Shown one piece after another: positions 55,801 through 58,665 of a DNA stretch of 64,000 bases. The notes beneath the pieces were generated by a model. That model had not been told where the DNA came from and ran no database searches. It worked only from the letters and a program-made list of their open reading frames with translations. The stretch is from contig JAQPZY010001581.1 in NCBI GenBank assembly GCA_029931535.1, forward strand, positions 1,394,001 through 1,458,000. The letters are read 5' to 3'. Each line of letters begins with the position of its first letter. Position 1 is the first letter of the stretch. Made by a program: the position numbers and the translations under genes. Source of the stretch: Margaritifera margaritifera (Eukaryota > Mollusca > Bivalvia > Unionida > Margaritiferidae).

Positions 55801-58665
55801 GTCTATATCCAAAACAATAATCAAGAGAACCATGAATGGCACATTATACATGCACTACATGTTTCATAGTCCTCTGTGTAGGTACTAGTATGGTATATTT
55901 GATTCTGGAGATTACTGACCAATCGGTCTCAATGAGCTCAATCTTTGGTCAAGGCATGCACTCTTGAACTAAACTGAATTTATAGAAATGATTATTTTCT
56001 TAGCAGACTTACCATTACCATGACCTCTAATCTATAGACCCCTTAATCTATAGGGTTTTTTATTACCCAAAGTGCAAGCCATCCACACACTTAGGTCAAG
56101 AAACCTATTCTAGAACAAAAATTATTCTGCAAAACCAATTTATCTTTGGTCCACAATGACCCTGACCTTTGATCTCCTTTTGATCCCCAAATCAATAGGA
56201 CACTTAGATACCTTAAGTGCAAGCCCTCCACAAACTTTGGTCAAGGTACAAGATCAATAACTGAAATTTTTGCACAGAAACCATTTTTCTTTTTTCAGTC
56301 ACAATGACCTTTGACCTTTTGACTTTAGAATTGGTAGGCTTCTTTCTTTTCCCAAGTGCAAGCCATCCACAAACTTAGGTCCAGATCTGTGATGTAGAAC
56401 TAACATTATTGTATGGAAACTATTTTTCTTCTTTCAGTTACAGTGACCTTGCCCTTTCACCTTTTGATCCCAAAAATTAACAGGATCCTTCTTAACCATA
56501 AGTGCAAGTGTCATCCAGGTCTGTGACGTAGAACTAATGCTATTGTGCAAAAACTATTTTTACTCTTTCAGTCACAGTGACTTTGACTTTTTGACCCACA
56601 AATTGATAGGATCCTTCCTTAAATTAAGTGCAACCCATCCACAAAGTTTGGTAACTGTGTATGGTGGAAAACTAAAGCTATATTCCTTAAACCATTTTTC
56701 TTCTTTCAGTAATTGTGACCTTTAATTTTGACGCTGAATTTGACAGATTCTTCCTTACCCCAAGTGCAAACTAACTCTAGATGGTGAAAAACTTGAGTTA
56801 TTGTGTGGAAACCATTTTTCTTCTTTCAGTCAGTGACCTTGACCTTTTGACCCCAAAGTTGATAGGGTTCTTCCTTACCCCAAGTGCAAGCCATCCACAA
56901 AGTTGGGTAACTGTAGATGATGGGCAACTTGAGTTATTGTGCAGAAACCAAATTGGTAACAGATGGACAGCAAGCTGTGGGGGCATAAAACACGCAGATG
57001 TAATATTTCTGTTCATTTTATTATTATTGTTTTGCTTGATGATGATTAAATACTTCTATTTGTCATTTAATATTTTTTCTTACTTGATGGTTATTAAATA
57101 CTGGAATAATGAAAAGACCATTTTAAAAGTACATATATGTTACATTAGTATTCAAGCACAAGTACTTTAATTCAAAAATTACATAAAGCTTACCACTACT
57201 CCAGGAAGTTGTTGTCTGATTGTAAGGTTGACCATTGGGGTCACATGAGTCTGCCAGTAAATATTCTGCGATTCCAAGCTCTTCAAACAACTGCACAGTG
57301 TAGATTTGATTCAACACATTATGAAGGTCCAAGCTTTTGTTGGATGCCCAGTCACTCAGAGAAAAGTCTGTAGAAATAGAAATTTCAAGGTAAGGCTGGC
57401 TGTACATATCTATTGTTCGTCTGACCACTAAATGACCACTTGTCTCACATTCCCATATATATGTAGGACTATAATTTCCAGTGTGGAACACTCATGCAAT
57501 ACTTTTCAATCCTACCTTATATGACTGTTTTCATACCTCGCATGACATCAAAAGAGCAATACACTTCAATAGTTTCTATATGATTAGATACATGATGTAA
57601 TGACATCTGTTTAATTTCCGAACTTAAGACATCTGTGTTGTAACTACATAAACATGTCAATATCATGCTTTAACTGCATCAATGGGGTCATACTTTTTGT
57701 TTAAAACCCCATTTCTTACCCTGGAATTGTGAGAAAATAACAATCAAATATATTTATTGGTGTAGGATAGTGAATTCCTTGGATTCATAATTAATGTACA
57801 CAGCAAAGCCTTGTTCCAACACACAAAACAAAACTCCTTTGGGGGAACTTCCCAATCCCATTCCAATACATTCTAAAATATCTATGACAGATTAAACTTT
57901 TTAAATGTGTAATGTAACACCTTAAATTAAATGTTTTATGTCACTGTGAAGATGTTATTACAGTAAATTGTAGATTATATGGTTGCCACTTCTCTGCATT
58001 ATGTAACACTTAAGACTCCACCACAGCTTATTTATATCAAAATATTGAAAATGAATTAATATATTTTTCAAAAGACTGTTTATATCCACAGTTACACAAA
58101 AATAACAGAACAATAAGTTCTGAACTTTATTTAAAAACATCAATTGACATCAAGTACAGCAAAGAGATTTATTTTTTACTGGATCGGACATAAAAAAGGC
58201 TCGGTGGGTGATCTCATATAGACAATAACCATTAATAGTCATAACTTTGTCTTATACTCCACTTCAGTTTAAATAGGGAACTGAAACATAAAAAATAGGC
58301 CCCTTAGACTTATATTCTGCATTGACTTATCACCTGAAAAATGTGGTAATTCTTGAAAGGAACAAAGCTTAGGGTGACATGGCATCAGAAAGAAACATCT
58401 GATATATGGATAAGATTCATATTTAATGGAGGAATCTTGAAGAGATGATGTACAGTGCAAGAGCTATATAAGTAAGGTGCAACAGAACTGCAACAACCAA
58501 CCTTGATTGAGAAAACTTGCATTGAACATGCATGTTTTTTTGGGCACTGCAACATCCTTGAATATTGTGAACTGAATCAGACAGGGGCTTTCCGATTCAA
58601 AACACACACCAACCTCCATATTTATCAAGTACTTCCTCTTTGCCTTCAAGTCTACTACACTGAAA
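4836..58665 (-). CDS. Modular cysteine-rich repeat gene (partial, 15 exons)
   Basis: Fifteen minus-strand open segments with GT-AG borders join in one frame to about 2.3 kb of coding sequence (about 767 codons). They form a repeating series of four exon types: T1 (FSL..WL ... ELGI..YL), T2 (C..CC ... DPC ... IEK.QFN.SL.DY.WG), T3 (43 nt, short with a central Gly) and T4 (YLVNL.I.VCLE...C ... LPK..C). Exon order from 58665 downwards is T4, three complete T1-T2-T3-T4 modules, then T1-T2. Every module has ten cysteines and several N-x-S/T sites, so an extracellular, disulfide-bonded protein is inferred. No signal peptide, transmembrane segment, start codon or stop codon was found, so both ends are missing. 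I do not recognise the family. Coding sequence is only about 4% of the span, and the introns are full of transposon relics. Confidence 0.85.
5212..5252. repeat. (ATT/AAT)n low-complexity tract
   Basis: ATTAATAATAATACTATTAATAATAATAC-type trinucleotide repeat directly next to the 3' end of the LINE relic. Confidence 0.8.
5270..6400 (-). pseudogene. LINE reverse transcriptase C-terminal relic
   Basis: Minus-strand translation gives LPLYLQNCVTNIDLYADDTT, with the YADD polymerase motif encoded at 6281-6292. A stretch like LQGAQNILETWCKQNEMTIN follows, then VHVDNDLIQNEHIRHVMKKV (about 5985-6045), RLNTSFLIELGFIKATFNT and FNLKKRAFKIIFGENYTD. This is the order seen at the end of non-LTR RT domains. 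Several stops and frameshifts make it non-functional. The AATAAT-rich run near 5215-5250 may be the 3' tail of the insertion. It lies in the intron between exons T1 and T2 of module IV. Confidence 0.85.
6425..7175. repeat. Array of ~130-150 bp units with GTGACCTTGACCTTTGACC
   Basis: Four diverged units recur near 6449, 6724, 6875 and 7015. Each has TTTCTTCTTTCAGTCACAGTGACCTTGACC, then TTCCTTACCCCAAGTGCAAG, ATCCACAAAGTTTGGT and TTATTGTGTGGAAACC-like blocks (each quoted in part). The first unit is interrupted by a 122-bp MITE at 6581. The same family recurs at 47690-48310 and 55990-57000. The array ends with GGACAGATTGCTGGACAACG. Confidence 0.85.
6581..6702. mobile_element. 122-bp hAT-type MITE with 8-bp target-site duplication
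   Basis: The ends read CTGTGGTGTAACTACC and, on the other strand, CAGTGGCGTAACTTC, forming imperfect terminal inverted repeats. GCAGAAAG flanks the element directly on both sides (6573-6580 and 6703-6710). An 8-bp duplication and CAGTGGCGTAAC-like ends are typical of hAT elements. It has no coding capacity and interrupts the array around it. Confidence 0.85.
7425..7640. repeat. Dispersed repeat ending in GATAGATGGACATGG
   Basis: A non-coding block with GGGACCATAATTTGGTC and TCACCAAGTTCTTCATAATT in the style of the neighbouring array units, ending in the GATGGACA-type cap. It is open for 64 codons in one frame but shows no protein features. Confidence 0.45.
8040..9195. repeat. Tandem array of ~150-bp unit with GATGATGACCATAATATGTA
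   Basis: About seven units are marked by GATGATGACCATAATATGTA near 8124, 8275 and 8426, then diverged copies near 8608, 8780, 8943 and 9095. Other marks are AAAAAGGGCAATAACTCTAA and AAGTTTCAAAGCAATCCA. The units at 8124-8425 are nearly identical with a 151-bp period. The array ends in GGATGGATGGATGGACAGAC followed by ATACCCCTGC. The same family is present at 32100-33720. Confidence 0.9.
9200..9642. other. Intron, no recognised element
   Basis: AT-rich sequence between the tandem array and exon T1 of module IV. No coding or repeat signal was recognised. Confidence 0.4.
9643..9816 (-). CDS. Modular gene, exon T1 of module IV
   Basis: This 174-nt exon has acceptor GATCTACAG and donor GTAAGT. 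It reads DFSLRYWLEVRGQN, then LLLDDLEMARYLKNSAC and ends AGWRNG. The usual LGI is changed to LEM here, and the rest of the T1 pattern is kept. It starts the last, partly visible module. Confidence 0.9.
10136..11930. repeat. Dispersed tandem repeat with TGATCAGGTCATCTA and GTGGTTTTTG
   Basis: Units of about 150-190 bp recur around 10190-10400 and 11085-11930. The marks are GTGTTTGTAAAATATGTAT, AAATCTGATCAGGTCATCT, ATGCCAACCAAATTTTAG and CTTGAGTGGTTTTTGTGTAA. The 11.1-11.6 kb part closes with GGATGGATAGATGGACATAT. A related piece lies at 55570-55830. The stretch 10546-11085 between the parts holds a (CT)n tract near 10952-10974 and no gene. Confidence 0.75.
10436..10545. mobile_element. Old Tigger/pogo-like 5'-end relic
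   Basis: The sequence CATGCTATAACAATCTTCAT followed by GAATTCAGATATAACATGG and TGGCATGGCTGCC aligns with the left end of the elements at 19614 and 22414. It is strongly diverged and lacks the outer TIR. Confidence 0.65.
11935..12740. other. Intron with G-rich stretches, no gene
   Basis: Contains G/T-rich patches (near 12149-12175 and 12445-12480) between the tandem repeats and the DIRS element. No supported coding sequence was found on either strand. Confidence 0.45.
12755..12898. repeat. DIRS left inverted terminal repeat
   Basis: Blocks such as GCATGTTATTCCATCGTTGG, TTCAAAGAGAAGGTAAATTT and CAGTCACATGATATGTCATA recur in reverse complement at 16325-16468 with few mismatches. Confidence 0.92.
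13077..13124 (+). repeat. Perfect 24-bp direct duplication
   Basis: The 24-bp unit beginning CCTTGACCTCTCAACCC is present twice, exactly head to tail (13077-13100 and 13101-13124). It adds eight in-frame codons to the relic upstream of the DIRS pol. Confidence 0.95.
13205..14700 (+). pseudogene. DIRS pol relic: reverse transcriptase and RNase H
   Basis: The N-terminal part reads VGKLKHCITIWNSFTSDSWI and SGYKKEL in one frame. After a frameshift near 13310 it continues MPFQSHFPNEIPFSDEQ, IVPSTWESDHFVSNTF and PKSNGKF, then a TGA (13506-13508) and PIINLKHLNKFV. RT motifs follow: SIDLKDAYFSIPI, FQFVCLPFGLFSAPRVF and the catalytic YIDD (13815-13826). A stop and frameshift near 14028 precede the rest. 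RNase H shows IQTDASLSGWGAY (about 14307-14345), NYLELLAILYALQAF and QSDNICAISYIN. A stop (14636-14638) replaces a residue before ADFLSRNFSDCTEWML. The remains of a pol of roughly 500 residues are clear, but the gene is dead. Confidence 0.92.
14700..15960 (+). pseudogene. DIRS tyrosine recombinase relic
   Basis: Downstream of RNase H the translation gives NIDLFASRLNHQLKKFVSWF, then ALLIVPHWTSQSWFPLVL and RHKNLLTLPHNGQLHP, the linker typical of DIRS elements. The recombinase catalytic region shows FKAHSYRTAAKSAAF (about 15758-15803), with the H-x-x-R pair. After a stop it continues with EILKIAD and a diverged segment ending HKFYLRDI, which holds the candidate nucleophilic Tyr. Stops at about 14890, 15351 and 15816 and frame changes make it inactive. 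The enzyme would have inserted the circular cDNA. Confidence 0.88.
16131..16520. repeat. DIRS right ITR and internal complementary region
   Basis: The segment with CATCCAAGCATTTGTGAAGG (16168-16187) and GGCATTATTGGAGTAAAGCC (16193-16212) reappears inverted at 16455-16518, enclosing the right ITR (16325-16468). Such an internal complementary region is thought to guide circle formation in DIRS-1-type elements. Confidence 0.85.
16525..17259. other. Intron remnant, no recognised element
   Basis: AT-rich stretch between the DIRS right end and exon T4 of module III. No coding or repeat signal was recognised. Confidence 0.4.
17260..17423 (-). CDS. Modular gene, exon T4 of module III
   Basis: This 164-nt exon has acceptor ATTGTTCAG and donor GTAAAT. 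It reads FRIQSLLYENAYIVNMNLSA, then CLESAGNC, LPKPNC and ends SYSIKG. It has the LPK-C motif seen in other T4 exons. A DIRS retrotransposon sits in the next intron. Confidence 0.9.
17580..17880. repeat. GC-rich insert of unknown nature
   Basis: A compact block with CCCTGCCCCAGACCTGATGG, TCTCCCCTCTCCAGGGACTC and CCGTTCGCCCCCTCAGGCAG stands out from AT-rich flanks. It lies in the 803-nt intron between T3 and T4 of module III. It has no tRNA-like B box and no convincing ORF, and could be an insertion or a structured RNA remnant. Confidence 0.5.
18227..18269 (-). CDS. Modular gene, exon T3 of module III (43 nt)
   Basis: A 43-nt exon between acceptor CTAATTACAG and donor GTAAGT. With the carried G it reads GTTKRLSLYGVFNV plus GA, completed to Asp by the next exon. 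Length, phase and the central Gly match the T3 exons at 31996 and 41984. Confidence 0.85.
18270..19225. other. Intron T2-T3 of module III, no recognised element
   Basis: AT-rich intron of 956 nt. No gene or repeat was recognised. Confidence 0.4.
19226..19435 (-). CDS. Modular gene, exon T2 of module III
   Basis: This 210-nt exon has acceptor AAATGTAG and donor GTATGT. It reads DCPTELTLPILPNNIHC, ETC, VVCC and DTC (six cysteines) and ends TIQIEKMIVHQSLYDYQLG. It is slightly more diverged than its relatives: NVSL/NISL is replaced by HQSL and the last Trp by Leu. It lies only 62 nt below the TATG microsatellite that carries a Tigger insertion. Confidence 0.9.
19498..19613. repeat. (TATG)n microsatellite, left part
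   Basis: About 29 units of TATG with small interruptions. It continues as the same motif at 21581-21656 on the other side of the Tigger element. Confidence 0.97.
19614..21580. mobile_element. Tigger/pogo-like element, copy A
   Basis: The left end reads TACAGTAGGACCCCACTATA. The right end ends in TATAGCAGAGTCCTACTGTA, its inverted counterpart, with TA at both outer ends. The total is about 1967 bp. Only the start of a transposase is left: MDNSTWKRTAFTVK at 20553, the beginning of a pogo/CENP-B-type helix-turn-helix (compare KEKLEAMDRIKSGVS in copy B). The frame then breaks. The DDE domain is missing, so it is non-autonomous. It sits inside the TATG microsatellite. Confidence 0.88.
21581..21656. 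repeat. (TATG)n microsatellite, right part
   Basis: About 19 TATG units starting directly at the end of the Tigger copy A, in the same register as the left part. Confidence 0.97.
21657..21830. repeat. Dispersed repeat with GTTTAACAGCACATCAGCAC
   Basis: TTTAACAGCACATCAGC...ATCCTGGTCATATAGTGCTGAG is shared in diverged form with 41090-41140 (TTTAATTGCACATCAGC...ATCCTGGCTATATAGTCCAC). Similar blocks are common in mollusc genomes. No coding function is apparent. The following 21840-22413 holds nothing recognised. Confidence 0.5.
22414..24407. mobile_element. Tigger/pogo-like element, copy B
   Basis: TACAGTAGGACCCCACTATA at 22414 and the inverted TATAGCGGGGTCCTACTGTA ending at 24407 define about 1994 bp with TA ends. 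It is closely similar to copy A over its whole length. The transposase N-terminus (from 23355) is better preserved: KRTAFTVKEKLEAMDRIKSG followed by VSTSQI and a stop. The catalytic part is absent from both copies, so they come from one internally deleted master. Confidence 0.9.
24408..24874. other. Intron, no recognised element
   Basis: AT-rich sequence between Tigger copy B and exon T1 of module III. Nothing recognised. Confidence 0.4.
24875..25030 (-). CDS. Modular gene, exon T1 of module III (short form)
   Basis: This 156-nt exon has acceptor TTCCTCCAG and donor GTAATA. It reads DFSLTKWLQDRN, then FLYEELGIAPFLEEDMC and ends AWQSG. It is 18 nt shorter than other T1 exons. The missing six codons lie between the cysteine and the final Trp, and the frame is kept. 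It lies about 470 nt below the second Tigger-like element (22414-24407). Confidence 0.9.
25031..25929. other. Intron, no recognised element
   Basis: Sequence upstream of exon T1 of module III up to the hAT-like repeat. It has AT-rich tracts only, and the ORF at 25627-25935 shows no domain. Confidence 0.4.
25930..27470 (+). mobile_element. hAT-like repeat copy 1 with BED-type zinc-finger relic
   Basis: The segment aligns with 53505-54490 in blocks such as CATGATATATGCCAGAAACC, GATTACTTAATTGACTGACA and ATTTACATGAGTAGATAACT. Its special part is an open stretch at 26413-26616 reading PSINKFYNSWLMEFYFLKCS, EHFILCTYCKHNIEISHSGV and YDIH, a C-x-x-C...H...H finger as found at the N-terminus of hAT-type and ZBED-like transposases. 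The rest of the transposase is broken or missing. Confidence 0.6.
27471..28892. other. Intron, no recognised element
   Basis: AT-rich and CpG-poor stretch with poly-T runs. No ORF or repeat was recognised. Confidence 0.4.
28893..29056 (-). CDS. Modular gene, exon T4 of module II
   Basis: This 164-nt exon has acceptor TTTTATAG and donor GTCAGT. It reads YKIDELYSQGGYLVSLNISV, then cysteines in CLEASYSC and KKPC, and ends TGFLKPG. It was found by similarity to the other T4 exons and has clean borders and no stop. NIS is a potential N-glycosylation site. Confidence 0.9.
29500..31800 (-). pseudogene. Unresolved coding-like relic, possibly a retroelement gag
   Basis: This region has higher GC than its surroundings and several overlapping open stretches. 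Near its 5' end, minus-strand translation gives a Cys-rich segment reading YFCLSCHSSRKMVIKCPKCK (about 31555-31630), then CPSCTKCSSASTCSVCAMWS. Zinc-knuckle-like blocks of this type occur at the start of gag-like proteins of some marine animal retroelements. Further down are LEAYKSRYIGYFLEIDDLHF and SRTWGNSEAFFSESRLLEMF in different frames. I cannot name the family. A decayed transposon gene is more likely than a host gene, because the frame breaks often. Confidence 0.4.
31996..32038 (-). CDS. Modular gene, exon T3 of module II (43 nt)
   Basis: A 43-nt exon with a strong acceptor (T-rich tract then CAG) and donor GTAAGT. Joined to the preceding G it reads GTIQKFYMNGIFRL plus GA, completed to Asp by the first base of T4. 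The central Gly and flanking hydrophobics align with LYGVF (18227) and LFGVV (41984). It lies just below the coding-like relic at 29.5-31.8 kb. Confidence 0.82.
32100..33725. repeat. Second ~150-bp array of the GATGATGACCATAATATGTA family
   Basis: Diverged units near 32238, 32861, 33026, 33172, 33345 and 33512 share ATGATGACCATAATATGTAC, AAGTTTCA.AG.AATCCA and AAAAAGGGCAATAACT with 8040-9195. A unit-free insert lies at about 32380-32830. The array ends in GATGGATGGATGGGCTGACAGG. Confidence 0.85.
33757..33801. repeat. (AT)n microsatellite
   Basis: Uninterrupted AT dinucleotide run of about 45 bp. Confidence 0.97.
34193..34402 (-). CDS. Modular gene, exon T2 of module II
   Basis: This 210-nt exon has acceptor AATTTCAG and donor GTAACT. 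Six cysteines appear in the usual order: DCVV, ASC, VQC, VQCC and NPC. The C-terminal signature is TVGIEKLQFNISLLDFKWG. An NTT and an NIS are candidate glycosylation sites. No stop or frameshift is present. Confidence 0.92.
34403..36672. other. Intron T1-T2 of module II, no recognised element
   Basis: AT-rich 2270-nt intron. The ORFs here show no domain and no known transposon blocks were seen. Confidence 0.45.
36673..36843 (-). CDS. Modular gene, exon T1 of module II
   Basis: This 171-nt exon lies between acceptor CATTTTCAG and donor GTATAA. It reads GFSFSNWLINEE, then QLFELLGITSYLHDDQC and a Tyr-rich stretch ending YGWTNG. It is one codon shorter than the 174-nt T1 exons, with the phase unchanged. 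NVS and NRT are potential N-glycosylation sites. Confidence 0.9.
36844..37637. other. Intron, no recognised element
   Basis: AT-rich sequence upstream of exon T1 of module II. Nothing recognised. Confidence 0.4.
37638..37735 (+). repeat. tRNA-derived SINE head or tRNA pseudogene
   Basis: GAGATGGTATAGGGGTTGGTGC resembles a pol III A box, and TGGGTTCGAATCTCTGG, 45-50 nt downstream, matches a B box. The intervening part does not fold into a clean cloverleaf by eye. A SINE promoter or tRNA relic is more likely than a working tRNA gene. A TA-rich tract follows. Confidence 0.6.
37765..37857. repeat. (AT)n then (AC)n microsatellite
   Basis: About 80 bp of AT followed by a short AC run, just downstream of the SINE-like block. 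Confidence 0.97.
37926..37943. repeat. 18-bp perfect palindrome
   Basis: ACTTGCCCATGGGCAAGT is self-complementary. It is embedded in a block (CGGGCAAGCTCAAGTTTCC) that recurs as a diverged direct repeat at 40010-40056. Confidence 0.9.
38209..39309. mobile_element. TA-flanked Tigger/mariner-type non-autonomous element
   Basis: The ends read AAGTCAAACCTGTCGCTAGT and, on the other strand, CAGTCAAACCTGTCGTAATG, each next to a TA. Subterminal CAGGTGACC/GTGGTCAC blocks repeat inside. The interior (about 1.1 kb) has no transposase. Confidence 0.8.
40010..40130. repeat. Palindrome repeat copy 2 plus (CT)n(TA)n tract
   Basis: GTCAGCTTGCCC (40031-40042) and GGGCAAGCTGAC (40045-40056) are exact inverted arms around CT. 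They are followed at 40079-40110 by CT and TA runs. The stretch 40131-41468 is AT-rich and includes the dispersed repeat noted at 41090-41140. Confidence 0.75.
41469..41632 (-). CDS. Modular gene, exon T4 of module I
   Basis: This 164-nt exon has acceptor ATTCTTCAG and donor GTACAA. It reads FNIKELQYGQKYLVNLDLNI, followed by cysteines in CLDPNGEC and KVPC, and ends GFVLAG. It contains no stop and is not in a simple repeat, so it was assigned from splice sites and T4 similarity rather than from a long ORF. It joins T3 in phase 2 and the next T1 in phase 1. Confidence 0.9.
41984..42026 (-). CDS. Modular gene, exon T3 of module I (43 nt)
   Basis: A 43-nt exon between acceptor TTTAAACAG and donor GTATGT. 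Joined to the G left by T2 it reads GKEEQFFLFGVVQL plus the first two bases of a Trp codon completed by T4. It was found by looking for a short in-phase bridge between T2 and T4. Its length is identical to the other two T3 exons, and the pattern of hydrophobics around a central Gly is shared. The following intron is only 351 nt. Confidence 0.85.
42590..43140. repeat. Repeat family with CTCACGTGAG palindromes
   Basis: Two units begin GATGATATAAATCTATTTAGC (about 42606) and GATGATATAACCTTATTTACC (about 42739). The block at 42820-43130 has several CTCAYGTGAG sites, including a perfect 20-bp palindrome AATTTCTCACGTGAGAAATT at 43043-43062. The same combination occurs at 47331-47520. Confidence 0.65.
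43230..43940. promoter_or_regulatory. CpG-rich patch, possible promoter or young insertion
   Basis: CpG dinucleotides are many times denser here than in neighbouring intron sequence. On the plus strand an ATG at 43495 opens a short frame ending in ATCATGTTG before GTGAGT (donor-like) near 43514. No downstream exon was identified. It could be an internal or antisense promoter with a first exon, or a recently inserted unmutated repeat. Confidence 0.3.
44329..44568. repeat. Tandem duplication of ~125 bp
   Basis: GAAATTGATTTGTGCATCTA followed by GAGCCAGTTTTG and CAGTACTTTGAAG appears twice (about 44345 and 44470), each ending in a poly-A/T run. Confidence 0.85.
45772..45897 (-). repeat. 63-bp in-frame tandem duplication within an ORF
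   Basis: Two copies of a 63-bp unit (45772-45834, 45835-45897) differ at very few bases. On the minus strand they lie in a 73-codon frame (46000-45779) and encode DTQKGKLFSLRNLSQPLS twice. The rest of the frame reads CCTQSKLRRQWMYDLDHIQC. No splice sites or known domain were recognised, so coding status is unclear. Confidence 0.6.
45900..47325. other. Intron, no recognised element
   Basis: AT-rich sequence with no recognised gene or repeat apart from the minus-strand frame at 45779-46000. Confidence 0.4.
47690..48310. repeat. Second GTGACCTTGACC-type array
   Basis: Units near 47830, 47980 and 48110 share CTTTCAGTCACAGTGAC, TTCTTCCTTACCCCAAATGC and CATCCACAAAGTTTGGT with 6425-7175. The array ends with AATAGATGGATATACAGACAG. 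Confidence 0.85.
48521..48730 (-). CDS. Modular gene, exon T2 of module I
   Basis: This 210-nt exon has acceptor TTTATTCAG and donor GTAAGT. It carries six cysteines: ACSL at the start, IVC, SLC, the pair GVACC, and LDPC. It ends TVTIEKMQFNVSLIDYTWG, the strongest signature of the family. The phase is 1 at both ends. NVS is a potential N-glycosylation site. Confidence 0.92.
49117..50328. mobile_element. 1.2-kb TIR element flanked by ACCTT
   Basis: CAGGGCTGAGCAAAT at the left end and ATTTGCTCAGTCCTG at the right end are inverted repeats with one mismatch. ACCTT directly abuts both ends (49112-49116 and 50329-50333). Inside, ACTTGTCC/GGACAAGTG blocks near both ends form further inverted subterminal repeats. 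CpG is abundant, suggesting a fairly recent insertion. No transposase is visible. The superfamily is uncertain: the CAGGG start is hAT-like, but the apparent duplication is 5 bp. Confidence 0.75.
50334..51706. other. Intron with a dispersed-repeat fragment
   Basis: AT-rich sequence. TACCGTATGTACTCACTTATAAG near 51232 followed by GGGGTCGTCTTATAAGC near 51291 looks like one end of another dispersed element whose other end was not found. Confidence 0.4.
51707..52253. mobile_element. Internal Tigger/pogo-like fragment, copy C
   Basis: From CCACAAGTCAGATTTAATTC to about AACTCTATCAGGCAATGA it matches the interior of copies A (from about 20635) and B (from about 23438). The outer ends are missing on both sides. 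Confidence 0.88.
52254..53504. other. Intron, no recognised element
   Basis: No gene recognised. A slightly GC-richer part lies at about 52640-52860. Confidence 0.4.
53505..54490. mobile_element. hAT-like repeat copy 2, without the zinc-finger part
   Basis: Matches copy 1 (25930-27470) in ATGATATATGCCTGTAGCCT, GATGCTCATGGAAAACT, AGATTACTTAACTGACTGAC and TTTATATGAGTAGATGACTT. The finger-coding part of copy 1 (about 26200-26610) is absent. The open frame 53426-53722 covers its left part but shows no domain I recognise. Confidence 0.65.
55570..55830. repeat. Fragment of the GTGTTTGTGAAATATGTATG repeat family
   Basis: ACTTGTGTTTGTGAAATATG, CTTACCAAATTTTATGTG and CATCAAGTGGTTTTTGTTTA match units at 10190 and 11090. 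The preceding 54491-55569 shows a short (AC)n run near 55155 and no gene. Confidence 0.7.
55990..57005. repeat. Third GTGACCTTGACC-type array
   Basis: About seven units near 56020, 56152, 56298, 56437, 56573, 56706 and 56830 share CTTTCAGTCACAGTGACCTT, TTCCTTACCCCAAGTGC and ATCCACAAAGTTTGGT-type blocks with the other two arrays. The array ends AACAGATGGACAGC. It lies just downstream of exon T1 of module I in transcript direction. Confidence 0.88.
57194..57367 (-). CDS. Modular gene, exon T1 of module I
   Basis: This 174-nt exon lies between acceptor TTTCTACAG and donor GTAAGC. It encodes DFSLSDWASNK, a 20-residue linker, then QLFEELGIAEYLL, the single T1 cysteine (ADSC) and a tail ending SWSSG. 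It joins the preceding T4 exon in phase 1. The conserved core (FSL, W, L..LGI..YL, C, W..G) is shared with the T1 exons at 36673, 24875 and 9643. The next exon is 8.5 kb away. Confidence 0.9.
57368..58501. other. Intron T4-T1 before module I, no recognised element
   Basis: AT-rich 1134-nt intron. Nothing recognised. Confidence 0.4.
58502..58665 (-). CDS. Modular gene, exon T4 of the module before module I
   Basis: This 164-nt exon follows a pyrimidine-rich acceptor ending in TATTATAG and ends at AATCAAG before GTTGGT. It encodes FSVVDLKAKRKYLINMEV, then the three T4 cysteines (VCFE, SPC, KTC) and the PKK motif. It is the most upstream exon I can assign. A 43-nt T3 exon should precede it, but none with suitable splice sites was found between 58666 and 64000. 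Length and phase (2 in, 1 out) match the other three T4 exons exactly. Confidence 0.85.
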
